64,000 nt of DNA from Plectrocnemia conspersa (GCA_009617715.1 VTFK01000528.1:82811-146810), one strand, 5' to 3'; shown: positions 22,250 to 37,899, numbered from the stretch's first letter. A program made the numbers and translations. The notes: generated by a model not told the origin, from the letters alone.

Positions 22250-22450
22250 TCGCAAATGGAAACGGATAGGGACATCGCCCAGCAAGATGGCGTTGCGTCA
22301 GGTGTTGGTTGTGTTGGTCAGGTCACGCGCGCACGCGCACTCCTCGCTCAGGTGCCTGCCGGCTGCGGTGACGTCAAACGCGTCGCCGTGACGTCACCGC
22401 CCACAGCTCCGGGACTGGGTATCTAGGGCGCTCCGGGCTCCCGACAAAGG
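22250..22450. promoter_or_regulatory. CpG-rich island with two CREs and a YY1/Pho-like site
   Basis: This island stands out sharply from AT-rich flanks. It holds two perfect palindromic CRE sites (TGACGTCA) at 22369-22376 and 22389-22396, start to start 20 bp, the binding site of CREB/ATF-type bZIP factors. It also has a CAAGATGGCG word at 22283-22292, which fits the YY1/Pleiohomeotic consensus often found at transcription starts, and a GCGCGCACGCGCAC run at 22326-22339. The ATG in the YY1-like word opens a 34-residue frame (22287-22391) starting MALRQVLVVLVRSRA, with no known homologue. I infer a promoter, probably forward, for an unknown transcript. Sequence alone does not show a gene body. 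Confidence 0.5.
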
Positions 22451-22454
22451 ATTT

Positions 22455-25400
22455 GCACACAATTTTTCAACGCGCGTGCCACCCGATCAATACGAAACAA
22501 ATTTACATGGCCGACATGCAACCAGCCGCCCTCACGGACACACACACACCAACTTAAACTATACTATAATAATTTTACACAATGTATCGGCACTTGTGTA
22601 ACGACGACAAAACTTTTGCCTTTGTGCTTATATGTATTGTAAATGTATAGTGCTATATGGTTATTATATCAAAACACGATATATTAACAATGTTACATAG
22701 TTAATACGTAACAGCAAGTGACCTATCATAGCTCTCTTCCAGTTCAGGTACACCTGTGTGGCATTAGCAACTAACCGCCGACTTCTTCCATAATGCTTTC
22801 AAGGTCTAAGGTGTGTGACTTTGTAGCCAAATAAACGCCAGAAAATTTTGTACTATATAGAGAAATGTAAATGACGGTGAAATTAAAATGGCAGGTATTG
22901 GAAGCCAGAGAGTCTTCGTGGCGTGTCGAGTTGTATTATTGTCTGCTGTGATTTCAGTGATGCAAATTGGATCTGTCGGAAACTGCTCTTATGATGCTCT
23001 CTATGTGATTTATTGATGTCTTTAATATCGATGCAGTCTCCTGATTCGTTTTTGTTTGTCTTTGCTGCTGTGATGCATGGCGAATTGCAAATAGGGTTGT
23101 TTGCGAACCGATTGCATTGTTTCTTGGACCCCCATCCCCAAAGTTTTTACGCTTTAAAGAAACAGTTAAAGTGTGTTTAAGTAATTTAAGAATATTATTT
23201 TAACAACTGATAGCTTTTTCGTTGTAAAATGATATAAGCTGCGACTGGCATATTTTTTTGACAATGCCCATATCAATAAACTTATTATTATACTAAGGTT
23301 CGAAAAAACTTACGCAACCTTATGATAACCTTATACGTTTCTTTATCAGTATTTACCTTTCACTTATTCTACATCCGTTCGCCATCCACACCGGATATAA
23401 GCTCGGCTCCTTTATGATTTATGTCACGGCACGTCACGTCTGTTGAAAACTTATACATACATACACATATGCACATATATACTTCCACTTCCGCCTAATT
23501 CCAATACGCCACACATACATTAAAGTATATTTATATTTACCCTTTATTCGATATAAACATCTCGGGGCTAGAGAGGATATTTTCGATTTGGTCAAAAAGG
23601 TTTTGATAGTCCACTCGAATGTAGCTCAATTTAGGCCAAAGGTCATTTTGCGGCAGTTATCCGAGTTCTTATCCAGCTAAACGATCGCTCCATTTTGTAA
23701 TAATTTCAGAGATTTCGAGTCGGTTTATCGCTTTTAGTTACTTGAAAAACGGCTTAAGTTTTGACCTATTTAGGCTCGTTATGCTCGACCGCCCAAAGCG
23801 ATGGTTGTGATTTATTTTTATTATTGTTTATTTATTTGTATAATTTCTTGAGAAAAGCATGTATAGATTGGCCCAGAAAGCAAATAAAATAAAATATATT
23901 TTTTAATGATTTTTTTTCATAGAGATATTGCTATTTAAATTTAAAATAAAGACAAAAATATCAGAAAAAAAGAATAAACAAGTATTAAGTAAATCTCCAA
24001 TTGTTCTTAAGTAATCGATATATGAACAGAAATAGACATGGCATTCATTACTTAACTATTAATAAATTACGTAAATATCCTATGTTTTGACATTTCAGAA
24101 TATGAATTTGCCATTTAAGGGTCAGACTTTGTTTATCTTTGTTGAGCTAGGTTAAATTAGGATAAAATTTGGTTAGATTACAAAATATTGTGTTAGGTTA
24201 TTTTATATTTTAATAAAATAATATTTTTATACCAATATCCTGATTATATAATATAAATAATTACACATAAAATTGCCCAAAGAAATATTATTAAATACAT
24301 GTATAAATTTGTGAATATTTATCAATGTATTTTACAACATATAGTCTCTATATTTAGTTAAAATAAATTATCAGAGTGACTTAATTTTATATTGAATTAT
24401 AGGTATGCTTAATAGAAGTTTATTTTTTTACAATAAAGTGAGTTTGACTAATAATTTTGATCGTTTTTATGTATGATCAGTATTATTTATTATTCGGTAT
24501 TAGTAGGCTATTTTTAATTTAAAGAATCTCATTATGTTCTAAATATTTAACTGCCTCCAGATTTCAATAATTTACGTATAAAATTATTTTTATTACGTAA
24601 AAGATCATTTTTAAAGCCATTTAGTGAATCCTAAAAATAGCGGAAGGCAAGTTATTTTTAAAAAAAAAGCTTACAAAAAACTCAATAAAACTCTGCCATG
24701 ACTGATCCATCAGGCTGCTGTATGATAAAGCAAGAGCGAATATCCGGCTTTTATTTAAGATAAATAGTCATGGAAATAACGGTTAAGTTCACAAGAACGA
24801 ATAAAGTTTACTGCTGACTTAACTGGTTCAATAACACACAATATATTGAGATTTTTCCAGCATAGTACTTGCACTTTTTTTTTCTTTATTTTTTCAAACT
24901 AAGCTGTACCTTTGTTGAAAAAAATATAAGGCTTGCTTATATTTTTACTACTAAATATGTGACACATTATAGTCGATTTTAGTTAAGAATATTCCTTGTT
25001 AAGATTTTCTCAATTTTATTAAAAATATTTTTATCAGTAGTTGTTCCATGCAAATTATTCATGGAAGTAATTATTTATATACTTTAAAACATAGCACTGA
25101 CTACTTGTGTAATCAATGTAGTGAAGACCAGCTACTCACTTAGTAGCTAATTGTTCACAGAAAAATTAAAAATGGGTATATCATTTCGTGAAGTGCACTT
25201 ATTATTATTTTACATATGGCGCGTTGGGAAAACCTGGAAACCTGATCACTGGGCGAGATTGAAGAAAATAACTCAAAATAATTTTCTTTGATTTTGGATT
25301 GGCTATTGATGTTACTCACAATGTGCTCAATTCCTCTAGCAACTGTTCTCGCTAAAAGGCTGATTTATTGAAATAAATATATATTCCCATAAATATATAT

Positions 25401-27820
25401 TAACATTAGTTAATAAATAAGCTACTTATGAAGTGACTTCAGTTAGAGCTTCATTTATATTTTTTATGTTCGCAAAAAAAATGCGTTGTGATAAAAAAAA
25501 TCTGATCGTTGCTTTTCGTGTCGTTTGCTTAGTTTGAAAATGACAACGTATATTGTATTATTTTAGTACATACATAATGGCGCAATAAATATTATGCTTT
25601 GTTTCAATATTTTAAATTATTTACACTTCACTTTGTTTTAAAAGTACGACATTCGAAGTTCACTAGTCTTTTCTTTTCTGGCTTTGACAGTGATAAGAAT
25701 ATCCACAGGTATTATATGATAACGAAATATCTCAAAAAGCGTTGTATGGGGAACGCTATCGAATTATAACTGCGTAACGTCACAGTGGAATGTGAAGCAA
25801 TAGGAGCTCCACAAACGGTCATATATCGCAACTCTTCAACTCAACGGTTTTAGCGCATACTTGAAAATTGTCTAGAGCTTAAAAATGTATCTAATCTCAG
25901 CTTGCGGGTCTTATTAAAGTATTATTTTCGACCCCTGTCCTAGATTCTATAAAATATTTATAAAAAAAAATATTTGGTACTGGATCTAATTCGCAAAATT
26001 TTTTGGTAATCGTTTTATTTGCATTATTTTTAATTTTTGTAGAAGTTGAAGTGACAAAGTATGAATATAATTTTTTTTGTTTATAGCGTCATTTCAAAGA
26101 CATATTGGCGATCAAGTAGCAGTTTTTATATTTGAAGCAGCTGAAACAAATTACTCAACAAACCTTTTAAATGTCAGGTTTATGGATTGATATGGTTATG
26201 TTAAATATAAACTTGTTGCGAATATTAGCACCTAATAAATTTAGAACGTAAGTCATATTCATACAAAAATTGTAGTGTTTAATACTTTTTATCATTCTAA
26301 TCATCTGTCGTATATGTGTAAAAATGTGCATTTATGCATTTAACAGTTCATGATCTTTAGTTAGAACACTAAGGAAAAAGCTTGATTGAGATTGAGTTAG
26401 GTCAGTTATAGGCCCAAACGACCCAAACAAACCTAACACAACATATACCGAATACTAAACTAATTAAATTAATTAAAATATATATAAAATATTTGTGTGC
26501 TTTTATTGATTTTTATGCTATAGCTGAATATAATTACCATCAAGTATTTTCTCACTTCCTCTCTTAAATTGATTGATGTGCGTATTTGTGCAGACGTTAT
26601 CTGTTTCCTCTTCTCTCACGTGTCAGTGGTAAATATTGATGGAATATGGTAAAAAGACACGATCCAGTGTAATATGCCTGTCACAACGCTGAAAAACAAG
26701 ATTATGATGTATGCGTTTAATAATTTAACGGTTTGCTACTGGAATGGAATAAAGGCACATTGTGGAATAAATCTGAAATGCGTCGTTTCAGAAGGCGTAA
26801 ATTTTGAATGGACTATCGATCATTTTGTGTTTGCTTAAATTCTAAGCTGTTATAAACATTATTTTTTTCTTTCAAATATGAACCTATATTTTCGCTTAAA
26901 AATCAATAAGGTTATAAAGAATAACTCAAAAACATCAATAATTAATTTATTAATAATATTTGCACTGATGTTATTTTAGTAATTGCTACATAAACGAATC
27001 TCAGCGGCTAAATTTTAAGACCTACTTGCGAGGACGATACTTCTTAGCATCGTCAGTACAGCAGTAAACTATATGGGTTGTATCAGGAGCCTGATATCGT
27101 CAAGTATATTAAAATACAACGTCACATATGTCCTGTGGGGACGACTCGAAACCTGAAAAGCGACTATTTTTTTATAAGCCTGAGGGCGAAAAAGTGGTGG
27201 TTACCGTGACTGCGTTGGCTGTATGATATAATAAATAATTTACAAATCAGTGATTGATACCACTGGCAAGTAATAAAGAAAGGTGAAAAATAATTTTACG
27301 TACATGAGCTTTATTTTAAGCGGTTTCTCCATGATACCAAAACAATTATTCATAATTAAATGAAACAACACAAAATTATATATTATCTGTTCGCACATTT
27401 TAATTCGCCATCATTTTTTTATTACGTGTAAATGGATGTCCAAGAAGCAAACTTGCGTTTCAGCCTTTATCCCTCGGGAGCTGTACGAATGTTTTTCCTG
27501 GCATCACAAGTGCTCAGAGAAAAAGGAATAAAAGCTTTTACCGCGATCATAATAGTTTCGGGTTAACGTATATCAATACACCGCCAGGGAATAGTCTAGT
27601 TTTGGGCTTTCTTTGTTTCACATAATACCACGCGTGCGTATAATGTACGCGTAATCCCATTAATACTTTCTAGAAAAAACATACATAAATAGTAAAGATA
27701 AGCAATCAAAAGCATTGTTCAAAAAATCGTTGAATAGGATGGTTTCTCATATTGGTGGTTATTGGTAGTGTAATAATAATAAACATAACCCGATTCATAA
27801 TGGCCCAGGTAAAGAAAATC
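22455..27820. other. Noncoding stretch, no gene recognised
   Basis: Mostly AT-rich. Mixed-composition blocks at 22720-23110, 23320-23800, 25650-25880 and 27000-27220 could be regulatory, but none has a motif set strong enough to assign. A near-palindrome ACGCGTGCGTATAATGTACGCGT sits near 27630-27652. No transposon protein was found here. Confidence 0.45.
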
Positions 27821-27824
27821 TGGA

Positions 27825-28165
27825 TAAATAAACCTGGAATGTGGAAACAATGTTACAACCAGAAAATATGCAAAACTCAAGATAGATCCAGTACACTTGC
27901 AAGAAATAAGGTGGAAAGAAGCAGGACAAATAAACAAACTTAATTACACCTTTTACTGCAGTGGGTCAACCAAGAGGACACAACGAAGTACAGAATTTAT
28001 CATTGTCACTGGTAAAACTACCAAATTAGTTCTAGGAATCAGACCAAACCAATCAACAACAAATTAGCTAGATTACGACTGAAAAACTATAAAAATGAAT
28101 ATAACTTTAGTCAATGCAGATGCTCTTACAGTAGAAGCATCTGCTTTGACTAAAGAATTATACTA
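27825..28165 (+). pseudogene. LINE AP-type endonuclease fragment
   Basis: A truncated, frameshifted endonuclease domain of an RTE/BovB-like LINE or relative; the intact enzyme nicks target DNA to start retrotransposition. On the forward strand I read TWNVETMLQPENMQ at 27832 (the N of TWNV is a metal/catalytic-site position). After a frame change comes HLQEIRWKEAGQINKLNYTF at about 27894 (the E of QEIRW is the other conserved acidic residue), then YCSGSTKRTQRSTEFIIVTG, then KLVLGIRP, and ITLVNADALTVEASALTKEL, matching the NAYAPTEDxxxxxKExFY stretch of the family. Two stops interrupt the middle. The domain ends after roughly its first third, and no reverse transcriptase follows. The similar LINE at 8.9-10.4 kb lacks precisely this domain, so they may be one family. 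Confidence 0.85.
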
Positions 28166-28379
28166 AATACATACGATATTTTTACCTATCTTTATATTAT
28201 ATTCAATTAATCTACAACTTTACCATTATTACTTATGCAATAAATTAAAATGTTTGTAAATACATGTATCTTACATTTTTTTATATTAGTAATTATATCA
28301 ATTATATATATTATAAGCAACCATGGTCTTAATTTCAACCCTTTTTAAAATTTGAGTCAAAAGCAATACAAAAACGTGG

Positions 28380-28940
28380 TCGCCGTCGTAGTGTGAACGA
28401 TCGTTCAGGCTGATAGCTTCAACATAAAAATGGTGGTTTTCGTGTAATAGTTACAGCAAGTAAAGCTGCTAGGCTTTGTGTAAAAGTCATTGTAAAGTCT
28501 ACGAGGTGAGAGTTGAAAACAAGCCAGTGCCCTACTCGCAGGTGGATCGTTTCAGCGTGAAAAGACCCAAACACGCATACCATCAATCAACCGTGAGAGA
28601 AGTTGCGCAAAGCCCTAATGACGCCCAGACCAAGGTCGCCGAAGGCCCTTCGCACACGTTTATTGTAATGATCGCGATCATTAATCATAAGGGCGACCCG
28701 TATCAATCTCGCCCAAGGGTGGTCGGTTGGATGGTTTGGGAACCCGCCACCCCGGACACATCCGTCCTTAGCACTTTTGCGGCGGATCGATACCGCAAGC
28801 TTTCCGTTTTGCTGCGTCATAAATCAAAATGTTTTTGACACGCTTTAATAAACAATTATGGCGTTACTGCTGTTATGGCGCTGCTCTAAGGGCAAAGGGC
28901 GGCTAATTTCTCTTGCTGCGCAGATTAATGCGAGCTTGGA
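28380..28940. other. GC-rich island with open frames
   Basis: The area contains a palindromic GAACGATCGTTC near 28396-28407, a donor-like ACGAG/GTGAGAG near 28500, and a forward frame open from 28476 to 28838 that starts without ATG. A reverse frame at 28587-28820 is open over the same bases. Neither peptide (for example VVGWMVWEPATPDTSVLSTF forward) matches a family I know. An exon or a CpG-rich regulatory island are both possible. Confidence 0.3.
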
Positions 28941-28944
28941 ACGC

Positions 28945-30315
28945 AGCCAGTTGTAAAGCAATTCAGACGATATGAAAATATATTTTTAGTGACAGCAACA
29001 ATATAGTCATTTCCTGTTTAAGGATGCATAAAAATGTCCTGGCATTTTTCAATCAAGATTTTAGATGAACTTAAAAATAAAACAATTTACAATAATGGTA
29101 ATTATTAAGAAAATGTTGCGACCCCCAATATCGTCACGTTTAACTGAGTTGTACATTATCCGTTAAAAAATTAAGTACTCGTTACTATATTTCATTACTT
29201 TCTCTGCAATAATTTAACAGAATTTGTGTACGAAAAATAAAGTATAAATTAATATATTATTATTTTATATCAAAAGTAGTTGGTTTTGAATTATAAAATA
29301 AAATATACACATTTAAAAAAATCAAACCGATTCTCTACCTACTTCTGAGCTAGTGTGCTCAAAGTTTAAGCCATAGAGATACTTCGAAAGATATTTTATA
29401 TATATATATATATACATATATGTATATAAAGCCACCATTTTTTTGATGGCGACTACAAGTCGCTTATAATAATCCGATAACAGCTTATGAAATCACATCA
29501 GAAACTTTCTGTTGGTTAACAGTGTAGGATAGATAACACCCTTAACATTTGAAGAATACTAGCACTTAACATTCTAGATAAGGATATGGATGAACCGAAA
29601 CCACGCTTACCGTATCTTTGATAACTAGCGCTAGTAATAGTGAGGACACTTTATGAAATTATAATTTATCACGTTGCTACGCGTGTCGCATGTTAATACG
29701 ACGCGTGTGTAATGGACGACGCTTTCACGTGAGAATTTCGCTGAAACTTCCTGCTGGAATTTTGGTGACGTGAATAAATAATAGAGCCAGTTGACGAGAT
29801 GAAAACTATAAACTTAGCACGTGGGTTATTAACTCGCCTTTAAAATTTATGATTAGAGAAGTTGTTGACACTAACACAAAGCAGCTCAAAAGTAATTAAT
29901 ATCATTTGTTAAAGAAATCATTGTAATGTGATATTTTTTTCAGAAAGATAAAAGACACCGTTAAAATTTTTGGCGTAATATTTATTAGGAGCTATAAACT
30001 CGAAAAGCTTTTTAGATCCCCATTGAGTAACTACTTTTAAATACTGATAACTCATTTATTACTATTTTACTTTGTTATAAAAATATAAAATTAATAATAA
30101 ATTAAGTAAATGAGAATTATGTGACTATTATTACAATTATGGATTTCTTAAAAGTTCACTATTAAGACGAGCCATACTTAATATTGAAAAATTAGTCACA
30201 GTTTTACTTTTATACCTTAGCCACTTTTTATACAGATAAAATAAATAATTCGTGTACAAACATACAAATTCAATTTTACTTGTACATATATACATATTAA
30301 TACATTTAAAAATAT
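28945..30315. other. AT-rich noncoding stretch with TA microsatellite
   Basis: A TA/CATATATGTATA microsatellite occupies 29397-29428. The block at 29590-29790 is less AT-rich and has several CpG-bearing words but no gene. Confidence 0.5.
29397..29428. repeat. TA dinucleotide microsatellite
   Basis: A pure TA run of 18 bases followed by CATATATGTATATA. Confidence 0.85.
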
Positions 30316-30319
30316 TTTT

Positions 30320-30382
30320 GAGGTACTATCAATTGGTTTATCGCAAGGTACTGTGCTTTGACCATTTCTTTTTATTAAAATA
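30320..30382 (+). pseudogene. Short LINE reverse transcriptase relic
   Basis: The forward frame reads EVLSIGLSQGTVL, a stop, then PFLFIKIIIL, matching the SxGLPQGTVLGPLLFxLYIND motif of CR1/Jockey-type reverse transcriptases with G changed to stop. Only this block is clear. The FADD box expected about 20 residues downstream is not readable. It is a very old fragment. Confidence 0.55.
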
Positions 30383-30384
30383 AT

Positions 30385-32995
<2,611 letters not shown>

Positions 32996-32999
32996 GCCG

Positions 33000-33165
33000 C
33001 CGTAAAATGTTCAATCTAGTTGGCAGCCCTAGTTTTTCGCAACACTGGGAAAGGGAAGAGTCGGCCGAGTCCATTTCGGCAGACCGTGACGGCGCGTGAC
33101 GTCACCGAGACGGTATGACGTCACGGCGCGCCCTTCCTGCTGCCTTCCCTGTGTTGTACAGCTGA
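33000..33165 (+). promoter_or_regulatory. CpG-rich island with two CREs
   Basis: A GC- and CpG-rich block in AT-rich flanks with two perfect TGACGTCA sites at 33097-33104 and 33116-33123, start to start 19 bp. A third, half-site-like CGTGACGGCG lies just before. The pair spacing is nearly that of the island at 22.37 kb. An ATGGC word follows at 33167, here opening a 49-codon frame. I infer a bZIP-bound (CREB/ATF) promoter or enhancer, probably forward. No TATA box is evident, as is usual for CpG-type promoters. Confidence 0.5.
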
Positions 33166-33166
33166 G

Positions 33167-33316
33167 ATGGCTCGGATTTATACCCAAGGTCGTTTAGCAC
33201 GGAAATGTGAACACTTTATTGGACGACGTTATCGCAGAATGCCTAGTGTTTGTTATATCACTGTTCAATATACAATATTTGATGGGGTATACCTTCTCAT
33301 AGGACTCATTATTTAA
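33167..33316 (+). CDS. Small open frame, 49 residues, unidentified
   Basis: This starts at the first ATG downstream of the CRE pair and runs 49 codons to TAA. The peptide begins MARIYTQGRLARKC, is basic in the first half (RRYRRMP) and ends hydrophobic (GVYLLIGLII). No family is recognised. It may be a micropeptide, the first exon of a spliced gene, or chance. Its only support is the position next to a promoter-like island and a context of GAG before ATGG. Confidence 0.2.
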   Translation: MARIYTQGRLARKCEHFIGRRYRRMPSVCYITVQYTIFDGVYLLIGLII

Positions 33317-33319
33317 TAA

Positions 33320-36300
33320 TCGAAAACACAAAGCTCGCGTGTGCCTAAAACTTTATTGGCAAACATGATGCAAATATGTTTCGCTTAAAAACATGCTTTG
33401 AATTTAAAATAATCGAGAGTGAGAGTTATATTCATTAAATTAGACAATATTAAATCATTTTGAACAAACAATCTTAGAAAAAAAATAATTAACTATCATT
33501 ATTATTTCACTCTATGTGTGCTTATTAAATGTATTATTTTAATTATTTTCACTAAACGGCTATTTCATCCATAAAAAGTAATTAATTCTGCGACAAACAT
33601 GTTGACAATTAATCATAAATTCACAGATCTCTTGCGGTGCTTGAGGTTAAAACTAATGGTTCGCAATTAACTACGATTAGTGGCAGTAATCAGGGATGTA
33701 TTTAATCACAAGAATATTTATTGCTAGGGACTAAAACTATCATATATTAATCATGACATATTTATATTGCATATATACTATAATTCCTAGTATCTGTCTT
33801 ACTAAAATGGGATTGGAACACATTAATAGTATGCTTTTATAAAATAATGTTATTTCTAGGTCGAAGAGCTTTTTTAAATAATATTTTGTAGGTACTTGAA
33901 TAACTTCTCAACTCAATTTCTCGATTTGAGAGATAATGTTATTTAGTTCAGTTTTTAAATAATATGAATCTGAATAGATTAACTCATAACATACACTCAT
34001 TATTAAAATCTTTTCTATTATGCTGTTAAAAATGTTTTATTTATGAAAATAAAATATAGAAAACTCTTAAGATAATAAGTTTATTTCCAGAGCTTTGATG
34101 CTTTTAAAAGATTTGCTTTTTTACTTTAGGAGACATGATAATACATCCAAAACATTCTTATGTGATGGTAGATAACAATTAATTAAAATAAAATTATTGC
34201 TTATTGCGTAATTAGATAATATAGGCTTCTCAAATATCAAGTTAAACTCTTTATGCTTTAAGATGACTAATTAGATGGACCAGATTCAGCGATAGTTACT
34301 TAAACTTTTTACGAGTTCAAGCGGAACTCTTGTATATTACTCTACAGTCCATCCAAGATATGAACGCTCATCGTCACAGTATTGGTGAGAAAATATAATA
34401 GGGTGACCATGTGAAATTACAAGTGCAATTCATTTTTTTTTTTTTAATTTAATTTGTTGAGGAAAGTGTAAAATATCACTTTCATACTTATTTATATACA
34501 TATTTAACTCAAAGACATGAGAGCAGTTTTGGTATTACTCTCCAGGTTGAATATCTGTTCAATATAATATTTTTTAAAATACCGATAGAATATTACATGA
34601 ATTGTTTTATTGATTACAAAATACCACAACATGACAATAATTTATAATAAAAATATAACACATTATAATTTTTAATTCAATTTCCAACGCATGGTCATCC
34701 TACCCTGATTTAATAATGGTAACATTCTCGTATCGGTGTAAACAATTCGCGGAAAACTGTGTATGTATGCATGCATGCGTACACGCACCCTTATTTCCAA
34801 CACAATGATGATGAGCGCTAACATATTGGATGGACTATACGCCTTCGTCACGTCGGTGTTATCAAAGTGCTGCTTAGTTTTGGCCATAGTAAATTAATAG
34901 GCACCTACATTTTAATTGATAAGTTAATGAAATTATATTTATACTTGTGAAAATTGCGAAACGTCTAATGGCTGTTCAAACCAAAACATAACTAAAGCGA
35001 ATTAAACCTAACTTTTTAAGTATGGTTTATATTTAAACAGTAAATATACGTTTTGTAACTGTTAAATTAACTCTTACAAAAAATATAGCATATATATATT
35101 TTTCATACATTTGATTATAAATTTTATTTAAGCTAGTAGATGTACGAGTATGAATACTAAAAAATACTCATTCACTGTAACATACACATATATTATGCAA
35201 TAATGTAAACGAACTAACTTTTATAAACATTTCGGTACATTTTCTTAGTTGAAATTCACCGCACAACTAGCAAAATTTACTAAGGTCAAAACGCACATTG
35301 CCCCAGCAAATATTTAACATAAGTTGCCATTAAAGTCCCCTTCGCAAGTTTCTGATTTGGGCTTTCAAAGGACCTCGCATTAATTTCGGTGTAACAAAAA
35401 ATGTCTTTAGCACTCGAAGTACGGTTTCCCGAAAGAATTTTCAATTTAACTTCAAAATTGAACAATCTAACTTCGGAGATGGATCGCTGGTAATTAATCT
35501 TTCTTAGTCATAGGCAAAGTTAGTGTAAATATTTACAATGTTACATAGAGCTTTTAAACACAAAGCAGCGGTCATTATTTTCGATCAGATGAAGGGGAAA
35601 AGCTTTGACGATAAGCTTTCAAAAACAATTATCTTTTTTTGAGATTTGAATTGTAATGATGCTAAAATATAAACTATGGCTTCTTGGGGGATTTCCGAGA
35701 TTTAAATTAAGGCAAAGCTTTCATTGTTTTTTTTTTCTCAGTAGAAGAGAAAATAACCCAAACCACGACTTAAAGAATTTCCTTTGTTTCGACGTAATGA
35801 TTTTTTTGCCTAACACATACATCCTGGATATATTTCGTATAAAACCTAAATGAAAAATATGTTTTTTGCTGTTCCTTTGTGTTTGATGTTATATAAATTA
35901 ATTAAGAACTTACGCTGAATGTACATATAACATTCAAACTTATTTATCATTTTTTTATTGAAAAATAAGCCTTTTAGTAAAAAAAAAAAATCACAGCTGT
36001 AATATCATAAAATAAAAAGTTGAGAATATCCTAATAAAAATATAATATATGTATTTTATATTTAAAAATTCACACTATTAAAACAATTATTATGGAACCT
36101 AATGCTGTATTTTAAAATAATATATATTTAAATAAATTAGTACATATATTTTTATTAAAAGCAGAATGAGCCAAAACTCAATAAATGTATACTATTAGGG
36201 GTTATATTTCATATAACTAACCAAGCTTTGACATGTCTATTCATATTTTACTTCTGTAACATTAATAAAATTGTGTCACCCTAGCAATTGATTTTTGTCG

Positions 36301-37595
36301 GCCATCTTTGATATTTACTTTACACGTAGTGCGTTGACAATTTTCGAAACAAAGTTTATATATCCTCCGACCTTTTTCGAATGTTTATGTTACAGTAAGT
36401 ACGTACGTTGGAGTATTATTTATCCAATTTTCGATCAAACTCGCACACGCCTAAGCAAACAAAGCCGAATTCGCAGGTTGTGGCCCATTAGGGTTAAACT
36501 CGCTCCGATGGTGTCATTAGTTTAATGGGAATTCGCTTTTGTGGGGTGGTTTAATCGTATATGAAAATAAAGACAGAAATCTGTAACCTCCAGAGTGTTG
36601 TTACCTCACCATGCAAAAGCAGTTATATTCGCGATAATGTCAAATGTTAAGTGACAATAATATTAAGTCTGAACTCGCGTTTTTTTGCATTGCGAAGTGT
36701 TAAGCTATTCACAATTTATTTAATGGTAGTCAATATTATTGTTCTGATTTTTTTAAGTGAGGATAATGATTCAATCTCTTTATAATTAGTATTCTTTAAA
36801 ACCCTCAGGTCTGGCGTTTTCGACTGTCGTCTTAAATTGTTTTTTCATAAATGGCTTTTTAAACAAAGAAAATACAGAGAGACAGCACTTTATAGACTTT
36901 CATAATGAAATTTAGAGTTTATTTTCACACTGCATAAATTATCTCAGATACTTGTATAAGCAAGTCGCAAATATACATAATTGAAAATACAAAAGGTATT
37001 TACAATTTCAACATTAAAATTTAATATTATATTTATAACAGCTAATATATATAGTCTGGAATTGCTTCATCAATGTAAATACTAAAATGATTTTTCGCTT
37101 TTTTACTGGTAGTAAAAGTTAACTGAAGTTTTTATATATGGCGTTACAATTTACAATAAAACAATAAAAAACTTATTTTTATTTATTATAAAACTCATTT
37201 TTATTTAAATTGTCTTAGAAGATGACTGCGAATGTTGCGAATGGAATGGTTTATTTCTGCCTGAATTTTTTAATTTTAGTATTTGTGAAATAACGCATAC
37301 GCATTAAATAAACAAAATAATCATAACGATCCGTCTCTTACACAAAATAAATTGAGTTAAATTTTTATCTATACTATTTAACCTAAAAATATTCAATATT
37401 TATAACTTGATTTTAGTTCATTAAAGATGGCTAACCCTTGTTTTAAAAATTATTGAAATTCCGAAATTCTGCTTTATCATTAACTCGGCCTTCATTTATT
37501 TATAATCAAGCATCTTTACGCCAGGCACTCGTCAGTAAATTAAAAATCATTTCAGATGTTGCATTTTAATGTGGAATAATGAAAATGTATTCGAT
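33320..37595. other. AT-rich noncoding stretch
   Basis: No gene is recognised. It holds a long T run near 34433-34445, an ATGCATGCATGCGT run near 34768-34781, and mixed-composition blocks at 34680-34890, 35220-35490 and 36290-36530 that might be regulatory. The forward frame at 36295-36525 lacks family motifs. Confidence 0.45.
34928..34954 (+). repeat. Interspersed repeat pair, copy 1
   Basis: The 27-base phrase starting TGAAATTATATTTATACTTG recurs at 38278-38304 with one mismatch. A second shared 16-base word ATTCACTGTAACATAC follows at 35170-35185 here and at 38327-38342 there, so the copies are one family and copy 2 has lost about 190 bases between the words. Confidence 0.55.
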
Positions 37596-37677
37596 ACTTT
37601 TTTAAATTGTGAAGAACATTTTTTTTAATAAAACCGTTGTGTGATCAAACCCTTCGTCACACGGTAATGTCAACTTT

Positions 37678-37896
37678 TCATGGCGTAAGCTTCGGCGCGC
37701 ACACTCTGAACGTTTGGAGACTGAGTGGACAGTGGGGCATATGACTATTACGCAGACGCTTACGTCTGAAAATCCCCGAGCGGCTCGAGGATTCCCCGAC
37801 ATGGAACGCGTCTCCAACCATTAGCGTGAAACTCACTACAAAAATGGCGAAATTCATACATATTAGGAGTAAAATACATTTCATAACAGCATCCAT
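37678..37896 (-). CDS. Small frame with signal-peptide-like start, unidentified
   Basis: Seventy-two residues on the reverse strand from ATG at 37896. Residues 1-6 are MDAVMK. Residues 7-28 are strongly hydrophobic (CILLLICMNFAIFVV...), like a secretion signal or single membrane anchor. After VGDAFH comes a serine-rich then basic stretch FRRKRLR, which would be a prohormone-convertase-type site, and a tail with two cysteines (PHCPLSLQTFRVCAPKLTP). These traits suit a small secreted peptide, but I recognise no family, the coding strand is inferred, an overlapping reverse frame (37602-37817) is also open, and a donor-like GTGAGT lies in the signal region. It lies in a GC-rich island with an AAAATGGCG word at 37841-37849. 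Confidence 0.25.
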   Translation of the reverse strand: MDAVMKCILLLICMNFAIFVVSFTLMVGDAFHVGESSSRSGIFRRKRLRNSHMPHCPLSLQTFRVCAPKLTP

Positions 37897-37899
37897 TAA

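Noticed and set aside
28476..28838. A 120-residue protein gene
   Set aside because: The frame does not start with ATG, the reverse strand is open over the same GC-rich bases, and no motif is present. Listed only as a GC-rich island.
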